A stretch of DNA of 64,000 nt from JANMZR01 sp040385875 (GCA_040385875.1 JAZKGO010000043.1:1-64000); one strand, 5' to 3'. Positions 1 through 9,345 are shown, counted from the first letter of the stretch. Numbers and translations are program-made. The notes: generated from the sequence alone by a model not told the origin.

Positions 1-3
1 ACT

Positions 4-1056
4 ATGAAAACAATCAAAGGTCCAGCTATATTTTTAGCACAATTTTTAGACAATCATGCACCGTTTAACACTTTGGATAATATCTCCAGTTGGGTGGCTG
101 ATTTAGGGTATAAAGGGATTCAAATCCCCACTTGGGATGGCCGTGCCATTGATTTGGAAAAAGCGGCAACCTCTAAAACCTATTGCGATGAGCTGAAAGG
201 AAAACTAGTCGATAAAGGCTTGCAAATCACTGAGTTATCGACCCACCTTCAGGGACAATTGGTGGCAGTGAATCCGGCTTATGATGTAATGTTTGATGGT
301 TTTGCACCCGATTCTGTAAAGGGTAACCCAAAGGCTCGCACCGAATGGGCGGTAAATCAGTTGAAACTAGCCGCAAAAGCTTCACAAAATTTAGGATTAA
401 ATGCTCATGCTACCTTTTCGGGGGCACTTTTATGGCATACAATGTACCCTTGGCCGCAGCGCCCTGCCGGTTTGGTAGAAATGGGATTCACGGAACTGGC
501 TAATCGTTGGTTGCCAATTTTGAATTATTTTGATGAATGCGGCGTGGATGTTTGTTATGAAATTCACCCTGGGGAAGACTTGCATGATGGTATTACTTTT
601 GAAATGTTTTTGGATAAAGTGAACGGTCATAAACGAGCCAATTTGCTATACGATCCCTCACATTTTGTATTACAATGCCTTGATTATCTGCAATATATCG
701 ACCTATATCATGAACGTATCAAAATGTTCCATGTAAAAGATGCTGAGTTTAATCCTACTGGTCGACAGGGAGTTTATGGTGGATATCAAAGCTGGGTGAA
801 TCGTGCAGGTCGCTTCCGTAGCTTAGGTGATGGGCAAGTTGATTTTCCAAGTATTTTCTCTAAACTCACTCAATATGGTTGCGATGTTTGGGCGGTACTC
901 GAATGGGAATGTGCTATCAAAGACCCAGTGCAAGGTGCCACCGAGGGTGCTCCATTTATAGCCGATCATATTATTCAAGCAACTTCTAAAATATTTGACG
1001 ACTTTGCTGGTGGCGGTGCCGATTTAGAATTGAATAGAAAGATTTTGGGGATTTGA
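4..1056 (+). CDS. Sugar phosphate isomerase/epimerase (xylose isomerase-like TIM barrel)
   Basis: 350-residue cytosolic protein of the AP-endonuclease-2/xylose-isomerase-like TIM barrel family, which isomerises or epimerises sugars using a divalent metal. Likely metal and catalytic residues are E186 (in YEIHPGED), D217 and H220 (YDPSH), H243 (MFHVKDAE) and E300 (LEWE), the usual order for the family. The ATG start is four bases from the window edge, so upstream operon partners are not visible. It is followed by a strong terminator, and a DUF1080 protein is encoded 560 bp downstream. In characterised Bacteroides 3-keto-glycoside pathways these two families occur together with Gfo/Idh/MocA oxidoreductases, so a role in keto-sugar metabolism is a reasonable inference. 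The exact substrate cannot be read from sequence. Confidence 0.85.
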   Translation: MKTIKGPAIFLAQFLDNHAPFNTLDNISSWVADLGYKGIQIPTWDGRAIDLEKAATSKTYCDELKGKLVDKGLQITELSTHLQGQLVAVNPAYDVMFDGFAPDSVKGNPKARTEWAVNQLKLAAKASQNLGLNAHATFSGALLWHTMYPWPQRPAGLVEMGFTELANRWLPILNYFDECGVDVCYEIHPGEDLHDGITFEMFLDKVNGHKRANLLYDPSHFVLQCLDYLQYIDLYHERIKMFHVKDAEFNPTGRQGVYGGYQSWVNRAGRFRSLGDGQVDFPSIFSKLTQYGCDVWAVLEWECAIKDPVQGATEGAPFIADHIIQATSKIFDDFAGGGADLELNRKILGI

Positions 1057-1080
1057 AATAAATTCAAATATTAATTTTAA

Positions 1081-1117
1081 CGTCGGCAAGGCTATCAGCC
1101 TTGCCGACGTTTTATTT
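1081..1117 (+). terminator. Rho-independent terminator after the sugar isomerase gene
   Basis: Perfect 13-bp stem (1081-1093 with 1097-1109), three-base loop ATC, followed by TTTTATTT. It lies 25 bp after the stop codon. The GC-rich palindrome stands out against AT-rich surroundings and may also be a copy of a dispersed palindromic repeat. Confidence 0.8.
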
Positions 1118-1133
1118 CAAACTATTTTTAAAA

Positions 1134-1556
1134 ATGAATTTTACTAGCATAGTAACCAGATTTACAAACCAAACCCTACCCAAAATCGAGTGGACCCACG
1201 AAGCTCATTTAATCACCTGCGTTTGGCATTTGGAAAATTATAATGAACTGGAAAGTATTTGTTTGCTGAGAGCTAGAATTATTTCCTATAATCAATCAGT
1301 AGGTGGTGAAAATACGACCACTGGTGGCTATCATGAAACACTTACCCAATTTTATGTAAAAATTATTGATCAATTTTTGAGAAATCTTGAAAATCCAAAC
1401 CTCACATTTGAAGAAAAATGTGAGAAACTGCTTAAAAGTACATTGGCTAATAGAGAATACCCGCTAGAGTATTATACGAAAGAATTATTATTTTCCTTAC
1501 CTTGCAGAGCAACTTGGGTGGAACCTGATTTGAAAAAATTGGGCAACTACAATTGA
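1134..1556 (+). CDS. Conserved hypothetical protein (HEAHL / GYHET family)
   Basis: 140-residue soluble protein without signal peptide or membrane segment. I chose the ATG at 1134 because the longer TTG-initiated reading frame would begin inside the terminator hairpin. Recognisable conserved stretches are WTHEAHL near residue 20, a YNxSVGGENTTTGGYHET stretch around residues 58-75 and a C-terminal WVEPDL. I have seen this arrangement in small uncharacterised bacterial proteins, some fused to acetyltransferases, but know no established function. The His-rich conserved motifs could be metal- or ligand-binding, which is inference. It stands alone between a terminator and the DUF1080 gene. Confidence 0.65.
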   Translation: MNFTSIVTRFTNQTLPKIEWTHEAHLITCVWHLENYNELESICLLRARIISYNQSVGGENTTTGGYHETLTQFYVKIIDQFLRNLENPNLTFEEKCEKLLKSTLANREYPLEYYTKELLFSLPCRATWVEPDLKKLGNYN

Positions 1557-1617
1557 TAATTTTTTAAAAAAACTAGTAATATTCAATTTCTAAAAAAATA
1601 GTAAAACAAAAATCAAA

Positions 1618-2307
1618 ATGAAAAAATATTCAATTTTATTTCTCTTAATCATCTCAGTATCAAGTGGTTTTGCACAGAACAAATTAACAAAAGGCGAAAA
1701 AACTGCAGGCTGGAAGTTGCTTTTTGATGGTAAGACCACAATAGGCTGGCATACCTACAACAAAACAACAGTTGGTGAAGCATGGAAAGTGATTGATGGC
1801 ACCATAATGTTTGATACTACAGCTAAAGGTGGCGGTGATATTGTAACCGATGAAAGTTTTGAAAACTACGAGTTTTCTATCGATTGGAAAATATCCAAAA
1901 ATGGTAACTCTGGCTTGATTTTCAATGTAAAAGAAGACCCTTCATTAAAGCAAACCTACTTCTCGGGGCCAGAGTTTCAAGTAGCTGATGCCGGACACCC
2001 TGATGCCAAAATATTTAAACATGCCGCTGGTGATTTGTATGACTTGATTCCTGCAGCCAGTAAAGTTGCCAAATATGGTGAATGGAATACGGCTCGCATT
2101 ATCAATGATAAAGGCCTTTTGAAGTTGTATTTGAACGATACTAAAGTAGTAGAAACTCGAATTAATGATCAAGCTTGGAAAGATTTAATCGCTGGTTCAA
2201 AATTTAAAGCAATGCCAGATTTTGGGAAATATTTAGGTGGCAAAATCTCACTTCAAGACCATGGAAATGCAGTTTGGTTTAGAAATATTAAGATTAGAAA
2301 ATTGTAA
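1618..2307 (+). CDS. DUF1080 (3-keto-disaccharide hydrolase-like) secreted protein
   Basis: 229 residues with an N-terminal signal peptide ending near FAQ (residue 20), so exported. The rest is one DUF1080 domain, a concanavalin-like beta-sandwich: it opens with the typical GWKLLFDGKTTIGWH, then GGGDIVTDESFENYEFSIDWK, NSGLIFNV and the closing SLQDHGNAVWFRNIKIR. Members have been shown to hydrolyse 3-keto-glycosides in Bacteroides and relatives. Length is normal for a single-domain member. The neighbouring beta-propeller gene follows after 32 bp in the same direction and is probably cotranscribed; the sugar isomerase at the window start is a plausible functional partner. Substrate unknown. Confidence 0.85.
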   Translation: MKKYSILFLLIISVSSGFAQNKLTKGEKTAGWKLLFDGKTTIGWHTYNKTTVGEAWKVIDGTIMFDTTAKGGGDIVTDESFENYEFSIDWKISKNGNSGLIFNVKEDPSLKQTYFSGPEFQVADAGHPDAKIFKHAAGDLYDLIPAASKVAKYGEWNTARIINDKGLLKLYLNDTKVVETRINDQAWKDLIAGSKFKAMPDFGKYLGGKISLQDHGNAVWFRNIKIRKL

Positions 2308-2339
2308 ATATTTTATTGAAAATTCAAAATTTTAGAAAG

Positions 2340-3365
2340 ATGGAATTTAAAAAACTTGCATTCATAATCTTTTTTGAAATAATAGTTTTGTTCAATGGAA
2401 ATACTCAATCCATTCCGAATAGAACCTTATTGGCATTATCAAAAGCCAACCATACTTTAGCAATTGTAGATCCTTCCAGTTTGAATATATTGGCTCGTAT
2501 ACCTGTAGGGATAGATCCTCATGAATTAGTGGCTTCTGCTGATGGAAAAACTGCTTATGTATGTATCTATGGTGGGGGTAGTTTTCACGAAATAAATGTG
2601 ATAGATCTTGGAACTCAAAAGCCATTAGCTAATATTGACACGAGGCCACTTTACGGCCCGCATGACATTGCATTTGTAAATGGTAAAGTTTGGTTTACAG
2701 CGGAGGGTTCCAAAGCCATTGGGCGATTTGACCTCGCTTCAAATAAACTTGACTGGAGTATGGGCACTGGGCAAGACCGTACCCATATGATTTATGTTTC
2801 ACCTGATGAAAAGACAGTTTACACGATTAATATAGCTTCAGGCACAGTAAGCATTTTAGAAAATTCAATCATTCAACCGAGTAAAACAGCACCCCCAGGC
2901 ACCAAGCCACGTGAAGAATGGAAACAAACTCTTGTACCAGTTAGTAGAGGTTCTGAGGGATTTGATGTTTCTTCAGACGGTAAAGAATTGTGGACAGCTT
3001 CAGGTGAAGATGGGGCAATTTTCATTATAGATTTGGCAACAAAAAAGCTATCTAAAAAAATTGAAGCCAATGTAATAGGAGCCAATCGTTTAAAATTTAC
3101 CCCAGATGGTAAATTGGCTTTTGTTTCCAGCTTAAGAAATGGGGATTTGGCCATTTTTGATACCCAAACGCATAAAGAAATAAAAAGGCTAAAGCTTGGA
3201 AAAGGAGCCGCTGGAATATTAATGGATCCAGTAGGGTCACGTGCTTTTGTGGCTTGTTCAGCTGATAATAATGTGGCAATTATAGATCTACAATCATTGG
3301 AAGTAGTTAGCCATATAGATGTAGGTGGAGTGCCCGATGGGTTAGCTTGGGCCATTAGGCCATAG
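2340..3365 (+). CDS. YVTN-repeat beta-propeller secreted protein (YncE-like)
   Basis: 341 residues from the ATG at 2340; an earlier TTG at 2316 would add eight residues in front of the signal peptide and is less likely. Residues 1-24 form a hydrophobic signal peptide, after which there are about seven blades with the pattern of DxxSLxVxxxIxVGxxPHxLxxSxDGKxxYV. The HDIAF (PHD) and SxDGKELW blocks are typical of the YncE/40-residue YVTN family. It is probably a periplasmic scaffold or binding protein, although some relatives are enzymes. It follows the DUF1080 gene closely. Its stop codon is only four bases from the end of the converging ABC exporter gene. Confidence 0.8.
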   Translation: MEFKKLAFIIFFEIIVLFNGNTQSIPNRTLLALSKANHTLAIVDPSSLNILARIPVGIDPHELVASADGKTAYVCIYGGGSFHEINVIDLGTQKPLANIDTRPLYGPHDIAFVNGKVWFTAEGSKAIGRFDLASNKLDWSMGTGQDRTHMIYVSPDEKTVYTINIASGTVSILENSIIQPSKTAPPGTKPREEWKQTLVPVSRGSEGFDVSSDGKELWTASGEDGAIFIIDLATKKLSKKIEANVIGANRLKFTPDGKLAFVSSLRNGDLAIFDTQTHKEIKRLKLGKGAAGILMDPVGSRAFVACSADNNVAIIDLQSLEVVSHIDVGGVPDGLAWAIRP

Positions 3366-3369
3366 ATTT

Positions 3370-5127
3370 TTATCCCACAAACTGCAAATTGTACAATTGA
3401 GCATACCAACCCGCTTTACTGAGGAGTTCCTCATGTGAGCCTTCCTCTTTGATCTCGCCTTTGTCAAGCACAATTATTTTATGGGCATTTTGAATCGTTG
3501 AAAGTCGGTGAGCAATCACAATAGCGGTTCTACCTTTCATCAAAGTAGCAATTGCATTTTGAATCATTTCTTCCGTTTCGGTATCCACCGAGGAGGTAGC
3601 CTCGTCTAAAACGATGATTTTGGGATCGTGCACCAGTGCTCTAACAAAGCTAATTAATTGCCTTTGACCCACCGAAAGGGTAGCGCCTCGTTCCATCACA
3701 TTGTAACTATATCCATTGGGCAGCTTTTCAATAAATTGATGGGCACCAACCAGTTTTGAGGCTTCTATTACTTTTTCAATTGAAATACTCGGGTCCCCTA
3801 AAGTGATATTTTGTAAAATTGTATTTGAAAACAAAAAGACATCTTGCAAAACTACGCCAATATGTTTTCTTAATGCGGAGAGCTCATATTGTTGAATATC
3901 AATTTCATCCACCATTATTTCTCCCTTATTAATCTCATAGAATCGGTTCAAAAGGTTGATGATAGATGATTTTCCAGCTCCTGTTGCACCCACAAATGCC
4001 ACAGTTTCTCCTTCTTTTACTGAAAATGAGATATCTTTCAGTACAAATTCTTGGTCAATATATGCAAACCAAACATTTTTGAAGTCGACTTTTCCTAACA
4101 AGTTTTGCGGTGAATAACTGCCGTTATTGGGTACAAATTCCTCAGAATCAAGTAGTTTTAAAATTCGCTCAGTACTCACAATGCCCATTTGAAGGGTATT
4201 GAACCTGTCGGCAAGCATACGGATCGGCCTAAAAAACAAATGAGTAAACATAATAAATGCAGTGAGTGTGCCTAAAGTCATATCTTGTTGTAAAATATGT
4301 TTGGAACCATACCAGACAATTAGCCCAGTGCCAAATGCCGCAATCAAATCGGCTATTGGGAAATAGATTGAATAGGCTAGAATTGAATTAATATTGGCGT
4401 CACGATGCTCTTTATTTATTTTTACAAACTTGTCATATTCATTTTTTTCGGCATTAAAAATTTGAACAATACTCATACCCGTGATATGTTCCTGCACAAA
4501 TGAGTTCAACCTTGCAACCGCCAAGCGCACTTCATTGAATGATTTTTTTACATATTCTTTAAAAATATAAGTAGATATTAGCATCATCGGTACGGTGATT
4601 AAGCTGATTAAAGACAACCGCCAATCAGTGTAAAACATGACGGCTATAATCAAAACCAACTGCATGATATCTCCGAAAATTTGGGCTAATCCATCTGAAA
4701 ATACATCAGATAAGGTTTCGATATCTGAAACTGTTCGGGTAACCAATCGACCAATGGGGGTTTCATCAAAAAATTTGAGCCTTAGCTGTAAGATTTTCTG
4801 ATAGAGTTGAATTCTGATGTCACGAATCACTGTTTGTCCCAACCAGCCCGATAAATAAGTGCTCAGAAAATTCAGAATGCCTTGTAAAAATAAGAGGCCA
4901 ATCATCACTAATATCATGACTGACAAGCCATTATAATTGCCAGAGGCTATATCATTGTCAATTGTTTGGCGTATTAAGAGGGGGCTTAACGGTACTACAC
5001 AAGCTAACAGAAGGATGATAAAAACCAGTAGCCAAAACCTAGACCGATAAGGAATTGTAAACCCAAATAATCGTTTTAGAATTTTTACATCAAAGATTTG
5101 TCCGCTTTTTTCTTCTTGCCTTGCCAT
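3370..5127 (-). CDS. ABC transporter, fused permease and ATP-binding protein (MsbA-like exporter)
   Basis: 585 residues, the normal length of a half-size type IV exporter. The N-terminal half has about six membrane helices (roughly residues 25-310). The nucleotide-binding domain carries Walker A GATGAGKSS at about 380-388, Q-loop LQD near 428, signature LSVGQ at about 484, Walker B IIVLDE at about 504 and the switch histidine at about 540. It should act as a homodimer in the inner membrane exporting lipid, drug or peptide. The single gene has no periplasmic adaptor nearby, so the substrate is open. It is divergent from the DUF4126 gene, with a period-7 repeat element between them. Confidence 0.92.
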   Translation of the reverse strand: MARQEEKSGQIFDVKILKRLFGFTIPYRSRFWLLVFIILLLACVVPLSPLLIRQTIDNDIASGNYNGLSVMILVMIGLLFLQGILNFLSTYLSGWLGQTVIRDIRIQLYQKILQLRLKFFDETPIGRLVTRTVSDIETLSDVFSDGLAQIFGDIMQLVLIIAVMFYTDWRLSLISLITVPMMLISTYIFKEYVKKSFNEVRLAVARLNSFVQEHITGMSIVQIFNAEKNEYDKFVKINKEHRDANINSILAYSIYFPIADLIAAFGTGLIVWYGSKHILQQDMTLGTLTAFIMFTHLFFRPIRMLADRFNTLQMGIVSTERILKLLDSEEFVPNNGSYSPQNLLGKVDFKNVWFAYIDQEFVLKDISFSVKEGETVAFVGATGAGKSSIINLLNRFYEINKGEIMVDEIDIQQYELSALRKHIGVVLQDVFLFSNTILQNITLGDPSISIEKVIEASKLVGAHQFIEKLPNGYSYNVMERGATLSVGQRQLISFVRALVHDPKIIVLDEATSSVDTETEEMIQNAIATLMKGRTAIVIAHRLSTIQNAHKIIVLDKGEIKEEGSHEELLSKAGWYAQLYNLQFVG

Positions 5128-5150
5128 ATTGTAAAATTAGTTACAAAATA

Positions 5151-5276
5151 AGCAATAGGCAATAGGCTATTGGCAAAGAGTACGAGTTTGAGTTTTGTAA
5201 ATTATTCAAAAAATACAATACAAACTATTTTGTCCTTTTTACATTTTACAACTATTGCCACTTTGCCTTCTTGCCT
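5151..5276. repeat. Period-7 inverted-repeat element (E1)
   Basis: The left arm is built of degenerate heptamers close to GGCAATA (AGGCAAT, AGGCTAT, TGGCAAA from 5151). The right arm, ending near 5276, is the reverse complement kind (ATTGCCA, CTTTGCC, TTCTTGCC). Between them is AT-rich sequence with further weak pairing. It fills the space between the divergent ABC exporter and DUF4126 genes. The same architecture with a different heptamer recurs at 15354, 50943 and 55454. Confidence 0.6.
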
Positions 5277-5289
5277 TTATATTTGTCTT

Positions 5290-5862
5290 ATGGAAAATAT
5301 CCTCTCTGTTTTTTTGGGTCTTGGATTGGCTTCAGCAGCTGGTTTTCGAATATTTGTCCCACTTTTGATTACCAATATTGCTTCATTATTAGGCTTATAT
5401 CAATTTGATGGAGGTATGGAATGGATGGGTACTTGGACAGCCTTAGCCATATTACTTTCTGCTACTTTAGCAGAAATTGCCGCTTATTATGTACCATGGC
5501 TTGATCATTTATTGGATACAATTGCCTTGCCAGCTTCCATAATGGCAGGAACAATCTTGGCAACTTCTTTTGTAAATATAGATGACCCAACCCTCAAATG
5601 GGCGCTGGGTTTAATAGTGGGTGGGGGAGCAGCAGGTATCGTACAGGCAGGCACAAGTCTTTTAAGATTAGGCTCCACAGCTACCACAGGTGGCTTGGCT
5701 AACCCTATTGTGGCTACATCAGAAAATATATTTGCCATTATTTTATCGATTTTGAGTCTAATTTTACCAATATTGATGGCAGTTTGTGCTTTTATTTTTT
5801 TAGTGTATATAGCGAGAAAAATATTGAATAGGAAAGTGGATAAAACAATTCAAAAACTATAA
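5290..5862 (+). CDS. DUF4126 family membrane protein
   Basis: 190 residues from the ATG at 5290; the longer frame from TTG 5170 would be encoded by the repeat element upstream and is rejected. Four to five hydrophobic segments are visible (about 1-30, 45-65, 85-105, 115-135, 150-180). The glycine/alanine-rich start GLGLASAAGFRIFVPLL and the block GIVQAGTSLLRLGSTATTGGLANP are characteristic of DUF4126. The function of the family is not known; it is an inner-membrane protein. The CBM9-like gene begins three bases after its stop codon, so the two probably share a transcript. Confidence 0.8.
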   Translation: MENILSVFLGLGLASAAGFRIFVPLLITNIASLLGLYQFDGGMEWMGTWTALAILLSATLAEIAAYYVPWLDHLLDTIALPASIMAGTILATSFVNIDDPTLKWALGLIVGGGAAGIVQAGTSLLRLGSTATTGGLANPIVATSENIFAIILSILSLILPILMAVCAFIFLVYIARKILNRKVDKTIQKL

Positions 5863-5865
5863 CGG

Positions 5866-6498
5866 ATGAATTCGGGCAAAGAAATTCTATTATACGAAAA
5901 TAAATGGTTTCAGTTGGATGAGGAACATTTTTTTCATGCGACTGATGGAAGTAAAGCTGATCAAATCACCAAAGTAAAACTAAAAAAAGAAGGGAGTGAT
6001 TTGCGAATAGATTTTGAATGCTTAGACAATCCATTTGTCAATGAAAACCACTATTTGGAACATAATTCAGCCATGTGGAATCAAGAAGTGTTTGAAATTT
6101 TTATTGAGAAAGGCGCAGAAATACCCAAACGATATTTGGAAATTGAAATTAATCCTAATGATGCGCTATTTGTGGGTTGGATTGATAACCCAACTGGCTC
6201 AGCACCAGCAAAATGTGATTTTTTAGAAACGAATCTTTCTGGAATTAGCCATCAAGTGGAGAAAAATCAAAAGAGTTGGCGAGGATTTTTGAATATTCCG
6301 CTCATTTTAATAGGTTCATTGTCAAATATTTACCGAATTAATTTCTTCAGGATTGTTTCAACAAAATCGCACTCAAACAAAGATTGGAAATGCACCCTTT
6401 CTGATGCTGATTTCACCTGTTTGAGCCCCACTTTTAGTGGAGCTGACCCCAAGTTCCATATCCCTAAAGCTTTTGTAAAACTGAGAATAGAAGAGTAA
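5866..6498 (+). CDS. Carbohydrate-binding family 9-like protein
   Basis: 210 residues resembling the DOMON/CBM9-like beta-sandwich: an early strand with KVKLKKEGSDLRIDFECLD, NSAMWNQEVFEIFIE (the WxxDxxEIFI-type motif), YLEIEINPNDALF and the C-terminal FRINFFRI region. There is no signal peptide, so unlike most CBM9 modules it would stay in the cytosol. It follows the DUF4126 gene by three bases. The binding partner is unknown; the assignment to the CBM9-like fold is from motif memory only. Confidence 0.7.
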   Translation: MNSGKEILLYENKWFQLDEEHFFHATDGSKADQITKVKLKKEGSDLRIDFECLDNPFVNENHYLEHNSAMWNQEVFEIFIEKGAEIPKRYLEIEINPNDALFVGWIDNPTGSAPAKCDFLETNLSGISHQVEKNQKSWRGFLNIPLILIGSLSNIYRINFFRIVSTKSHSNKDWKCTLSDADFTCLSPTFSGADPKFHIPKAFVKLRIEE

Positions 6499-6717
6499 CA
6501 TGTGGCTTTCTAAAAATTCAGGATATTTATTGAAATTTTGATTTTATATTTGAATATTATTAGGCTTTCTTTTTTACTTTACCATTTGTAATAAATTTAT
6601 TCCTTTCATCATTTTATCATTGTTAAAAATATTTAAAACTCATTTTTCTATTACTATTTTGCAAATTTTGCATTAACATCAAATAAACTTTTTCAAAAAC
6701 ACCAATCATTAACAGCT

Positions 6718-9345
6718 ATGTTGAAACTAAATACACTATTAACCACTCTGATTTGCTCCTTTTGTTTTTCGCAAGCAATCACTGCGCAAGAGAAGAAACC
6801 GAAAAAAGGAGATGAGAAAATTGTGGAAGCGCCCGCACCTGCAAAACCTGCCGCAGATACCACAAAACCTAAAAAACCAGTAAAACCAAGTATTACTGAC
6901 AAAATCAAAACTAGTAAAAAGTTAGAGGGCTTGTTTACTATGTATCAAGATACCGTAACGGGAAGTATCCAGCTTTATGTAAAGAAAAGCCAAATAGATA
7001 AAGAATATATCTATCAAAGTTTTTCAATCAGTGGTCCTACTTCATTGTTTTTAAATCAAAGTATGCATAGAGCCACGGCCATTTTCAACATTAAAAAAGC
7101 CAACGATAAAATTGAATTTGGTGAAGTGAACACTAGTTTTTATTACGACAAAAACAATGCGATAAGCAAAACAGCTGGGGTAGATGTACCTGAAGCTGTA
7201 TTTTTATCTGAAAAACTGGTTGCTCAAGATTCACTGGGCTATTTGATAGCAGCGGATGGACTGTTTTTATCTGAAAAGCTGGATCCTGTTAAGCCAACTC
7301 CTGCCCCTGGCACTCCTCCTGGAGCCATTTTCAATCTAGGAAATTTGAATGCTGCTAAGTCTAAATATCATTCGATTCGTTCTTTTCCAAATAATACAGA
7401 CGTAGTGGTGGATCTTTCTTATGATAATCCAGCTCCTTTAAACGGTGGGGGAGACGATATTACCGATGCCAGATATGTTAGAGTACGGATGCAGCATACA
7501 TTTTTGGAAGTGCCTCAAAATAATTTTAAACCAAGAATTGATGACCCAAGGATTGGTTATTTCGGTCAGCAAGTCACCAACCAAACCAGTATTAAACCTA
7601 CTCCTTATCGAGACCTTATCAATAAATGGTATTTAACTAAAAAAGACCCTAAAGCTGAGATTTCGGAGCCTGTTGAGCCAGTAACCTATTGGGTTGAAAA
7701 TACCACCCCAGTTGAGTATCGCCAAATTATCATGGATGCAGGCCATCGCTGGAACGAGGCTTTCGAAAAAGCAGGATTCAAAAATGCCATTGTGATGAAA
7801 ATACAATCGGATACTGCCACTTGGGACCCTGCCGATGTTAGGTATAATGTAATTCGTTGGGTAGCATCTGCTAATCCTGGCTATGGAGCAATTGGACCAA
7901 GCTTTGCCAATCCTCGTACTGGCCAAATATTAGGTGCTGATATTACCGTTGAATGGATTTCAGGAAGTAGTACACCCATAATCGAAGATTTGTTTACATT
8001 TAATGGACAACTTAATAATTCATTTATTGATTCGAAATTTCATCATGAAGGCCATGCCTGTACTTTAGCTGGCGAGTTGAAAAGTCAGTTTTTAACAGGT
8101 ACTACTTTTGCTGAAGTAAATAATGCATCGGCAGATGATTTGAAGAGAATTCACAAAGATTTTCTTTTTTACCTGATTTTACATGAAATGGGTCATACTT
8201 TAGGCTTGCATCATAATATGAAGTCGAGCCAAATGTTGAAACCTTCTGAATTACACAATACAGAAATTACTCATAAAATTGGCTTAACAGGCTCAGTAAT
8301 GGACTATCCAGCTGTGAATATTTCAAGTGACCGCAGCAAACAAGGAGATTACTATACTACCAAACCTGGACCTTACGATCTTTGGGCTATTGAATTTGGC
8401 TACAAAGAATTTGATGAAAAAGAGGAAGCGGAAGGCTTGAAAAAAATATTGAGCAGAAGCAAAGAGCCCTATTTAGCCTTTGGAAATGATGCGGATGACA
8501 TGAGAGCACCTGGGAAAGCAATTGATCCTCGTGTAAATGTAAATGATTTAAGTTCAGATGCCATTTCCCATGCGGAGGATCGTCTTAAGTTAGTCAATAC
8601 TGTGATGAATAAACTTAAAACTAAATACAGTAAGTCAGGCGAAAACTATGCCGAATTAAGATCAAGATTTGGAAATTTAAATAACCAAAGAATGAGTATG
8701 ACTTCTGCATTAAGTCGGTATATTGGTGGTGTTATGGTAGAGCGCAATTATGTTGGAGATCAAGCAAAAGCAAATGAAAAGCCATTTACTCCGATTTCAA
8801 TGGCAGAGCAAAAAAGAGCATTGGCAGTATTGAATAAATATATTTTTGCCCCTGACGCTTTTAAAAATGATGCAGGGGTCTATCCATACTTACAATTGCA
8901 ACGCCGTGGCTTTAATTTATTTTCTTCTCCAGAGGATCCAAAGCTAAATGCAACTTATTTGAGCTTGCAAATTAATGGTGCTTTGGCGCATATTTTGCAC
9001 CCGAATACATTGTTAAGGCTCTCTAATTCAAGCCTTTATGGTAATGAATATTCAGTGGCTTCAGTAATGGGTGATCTTACAAAAGGAATTTTTAATGCCG
9101 ATATTGCAGGAAAAGTGAATGTACAGAGACAGTTTTTACAGACCGCTTTTGTGAAACAATTAGGAGCAATTGCTGATTTAAAAACTCCGGCTAATGCTTA
9201 TGATGATATTTCAAAAGGTGCGGCTCGCCAATCTTTGAAAAAAATAAAATCAATGGTGAGTGGAGCCGTTTCTGGTGACGATGCTACCAAATCACATAGA
9301 GCCAATCTAGTGGCTTTGGTTGATAAGTCGTTGGCTATTAATTAG
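6718..9345 (+). CDS. Zinc-dependent metalloprotease with DUF5118/DUF5117/DUF4953 domains
   Basis: 875 residues. A signal peptide (about 1-23) is followed by a Pro/Lys/Ala-rich linker (25-60) that would span away from the membrane. Then come DUF5118 (about 60-105), DUF5117 (about 110-300) and the catalytic DUF4953 region. The metzincin-type zinc site HEMGHTLGLHH sits at 489-499 (H489, E490, H493, H499), and VMDYPAVN about 40 residues later is the Met-turn. Length and order match the Bacteroidota family, thought to be periplasmic or surface proteases. It is monocistronic: 219 bp of AT-rich sequence precede it and a terminator follows. Confidence 0.9.
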   Translation: MLKLNTLLTTLICSFCFSQAITAQEKKPKKGDEKIVEAPAPAKPAADTTKPKKPVKPSITDKIKTSKKLEGLFTMYQDTVTGSIQLYVKKSQIDKEYIYQSFSISGPTSLFLNQSMHRATAIFNIKKANDKIEFGEVNTSFYYDKNNAISKTAGVDVPEAVFLSEKLVAQDSLGYLIAADGLFLSEKLDPVKPTPAPGTPPGAIFNLGNLNAAKSKYHSIRSFPNNTDVVVDLSYDNPAPLNGGGDDITDARYVRVRMQHTFLEVPQNNFKPRIDDPRIGYFGQQVTNQTSIKPTPYRDLINKWYLTKKDPKAEISEPVEPVTYWVENTTPVEYRQIIMDAGHRWNEAFEKAGFKNAIVMKIQSDTATWDPADVRYNVIRWVASANPGYGAIGPSFANPRTGQILGADITVEWISGSSTPIIEDLFTFNGQLNNSFIDSKFHHEGHACTLAGELKSQFLTGTTFAEVNNASADDLKRIHKDFLFYLILHEMGHTLGLHHNMKSSQMLKPSELHNTEITHKIGLTGSVMDYPAVNISSDRSKQGDYYTTKPGPYDLWAIEFGYKEFDEKEEAEGLKKILSRSKEPYLAFGNDADDMRAPGKAIDPRVNVNDLSSDAISHAEDRLKLVNTVMNKLKTKYSKSGENYAELRSRFGNLNNQRMSMTSALSRYIGGVMVERNYVGDQAKANEKPFTPISMAEQKRALAVLNKYIFAPDAFKNDAGVYPYLQLQRRGFNLFSSPEDPKLNATYLSLQINGALAHILHPNTLLRLSNSSLYGNEYSVASVMGDLTKGIFNADIAGKVNVQRQFLQTAFVKQLGAIADLKTPANAYDDISKGAARQSLKKIKSMVSGAVSGDDATKSHRANLVALVDKSLAIN

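Noticed and set aside
1101..1133. TTG at 1101 as the start of the HEAHL/GYHET protein
   Set aside because: It lies inside the terminator hairpin; the ATG at 1134 fits better.
2873..3409. 178-residue reading frame antisense to the beta-propeller gene
   Set aside because: Composition (Ser/Pro-rich, no domain) is that of a shadow frame; the opposite strand carries a well-supported secreted propeller.
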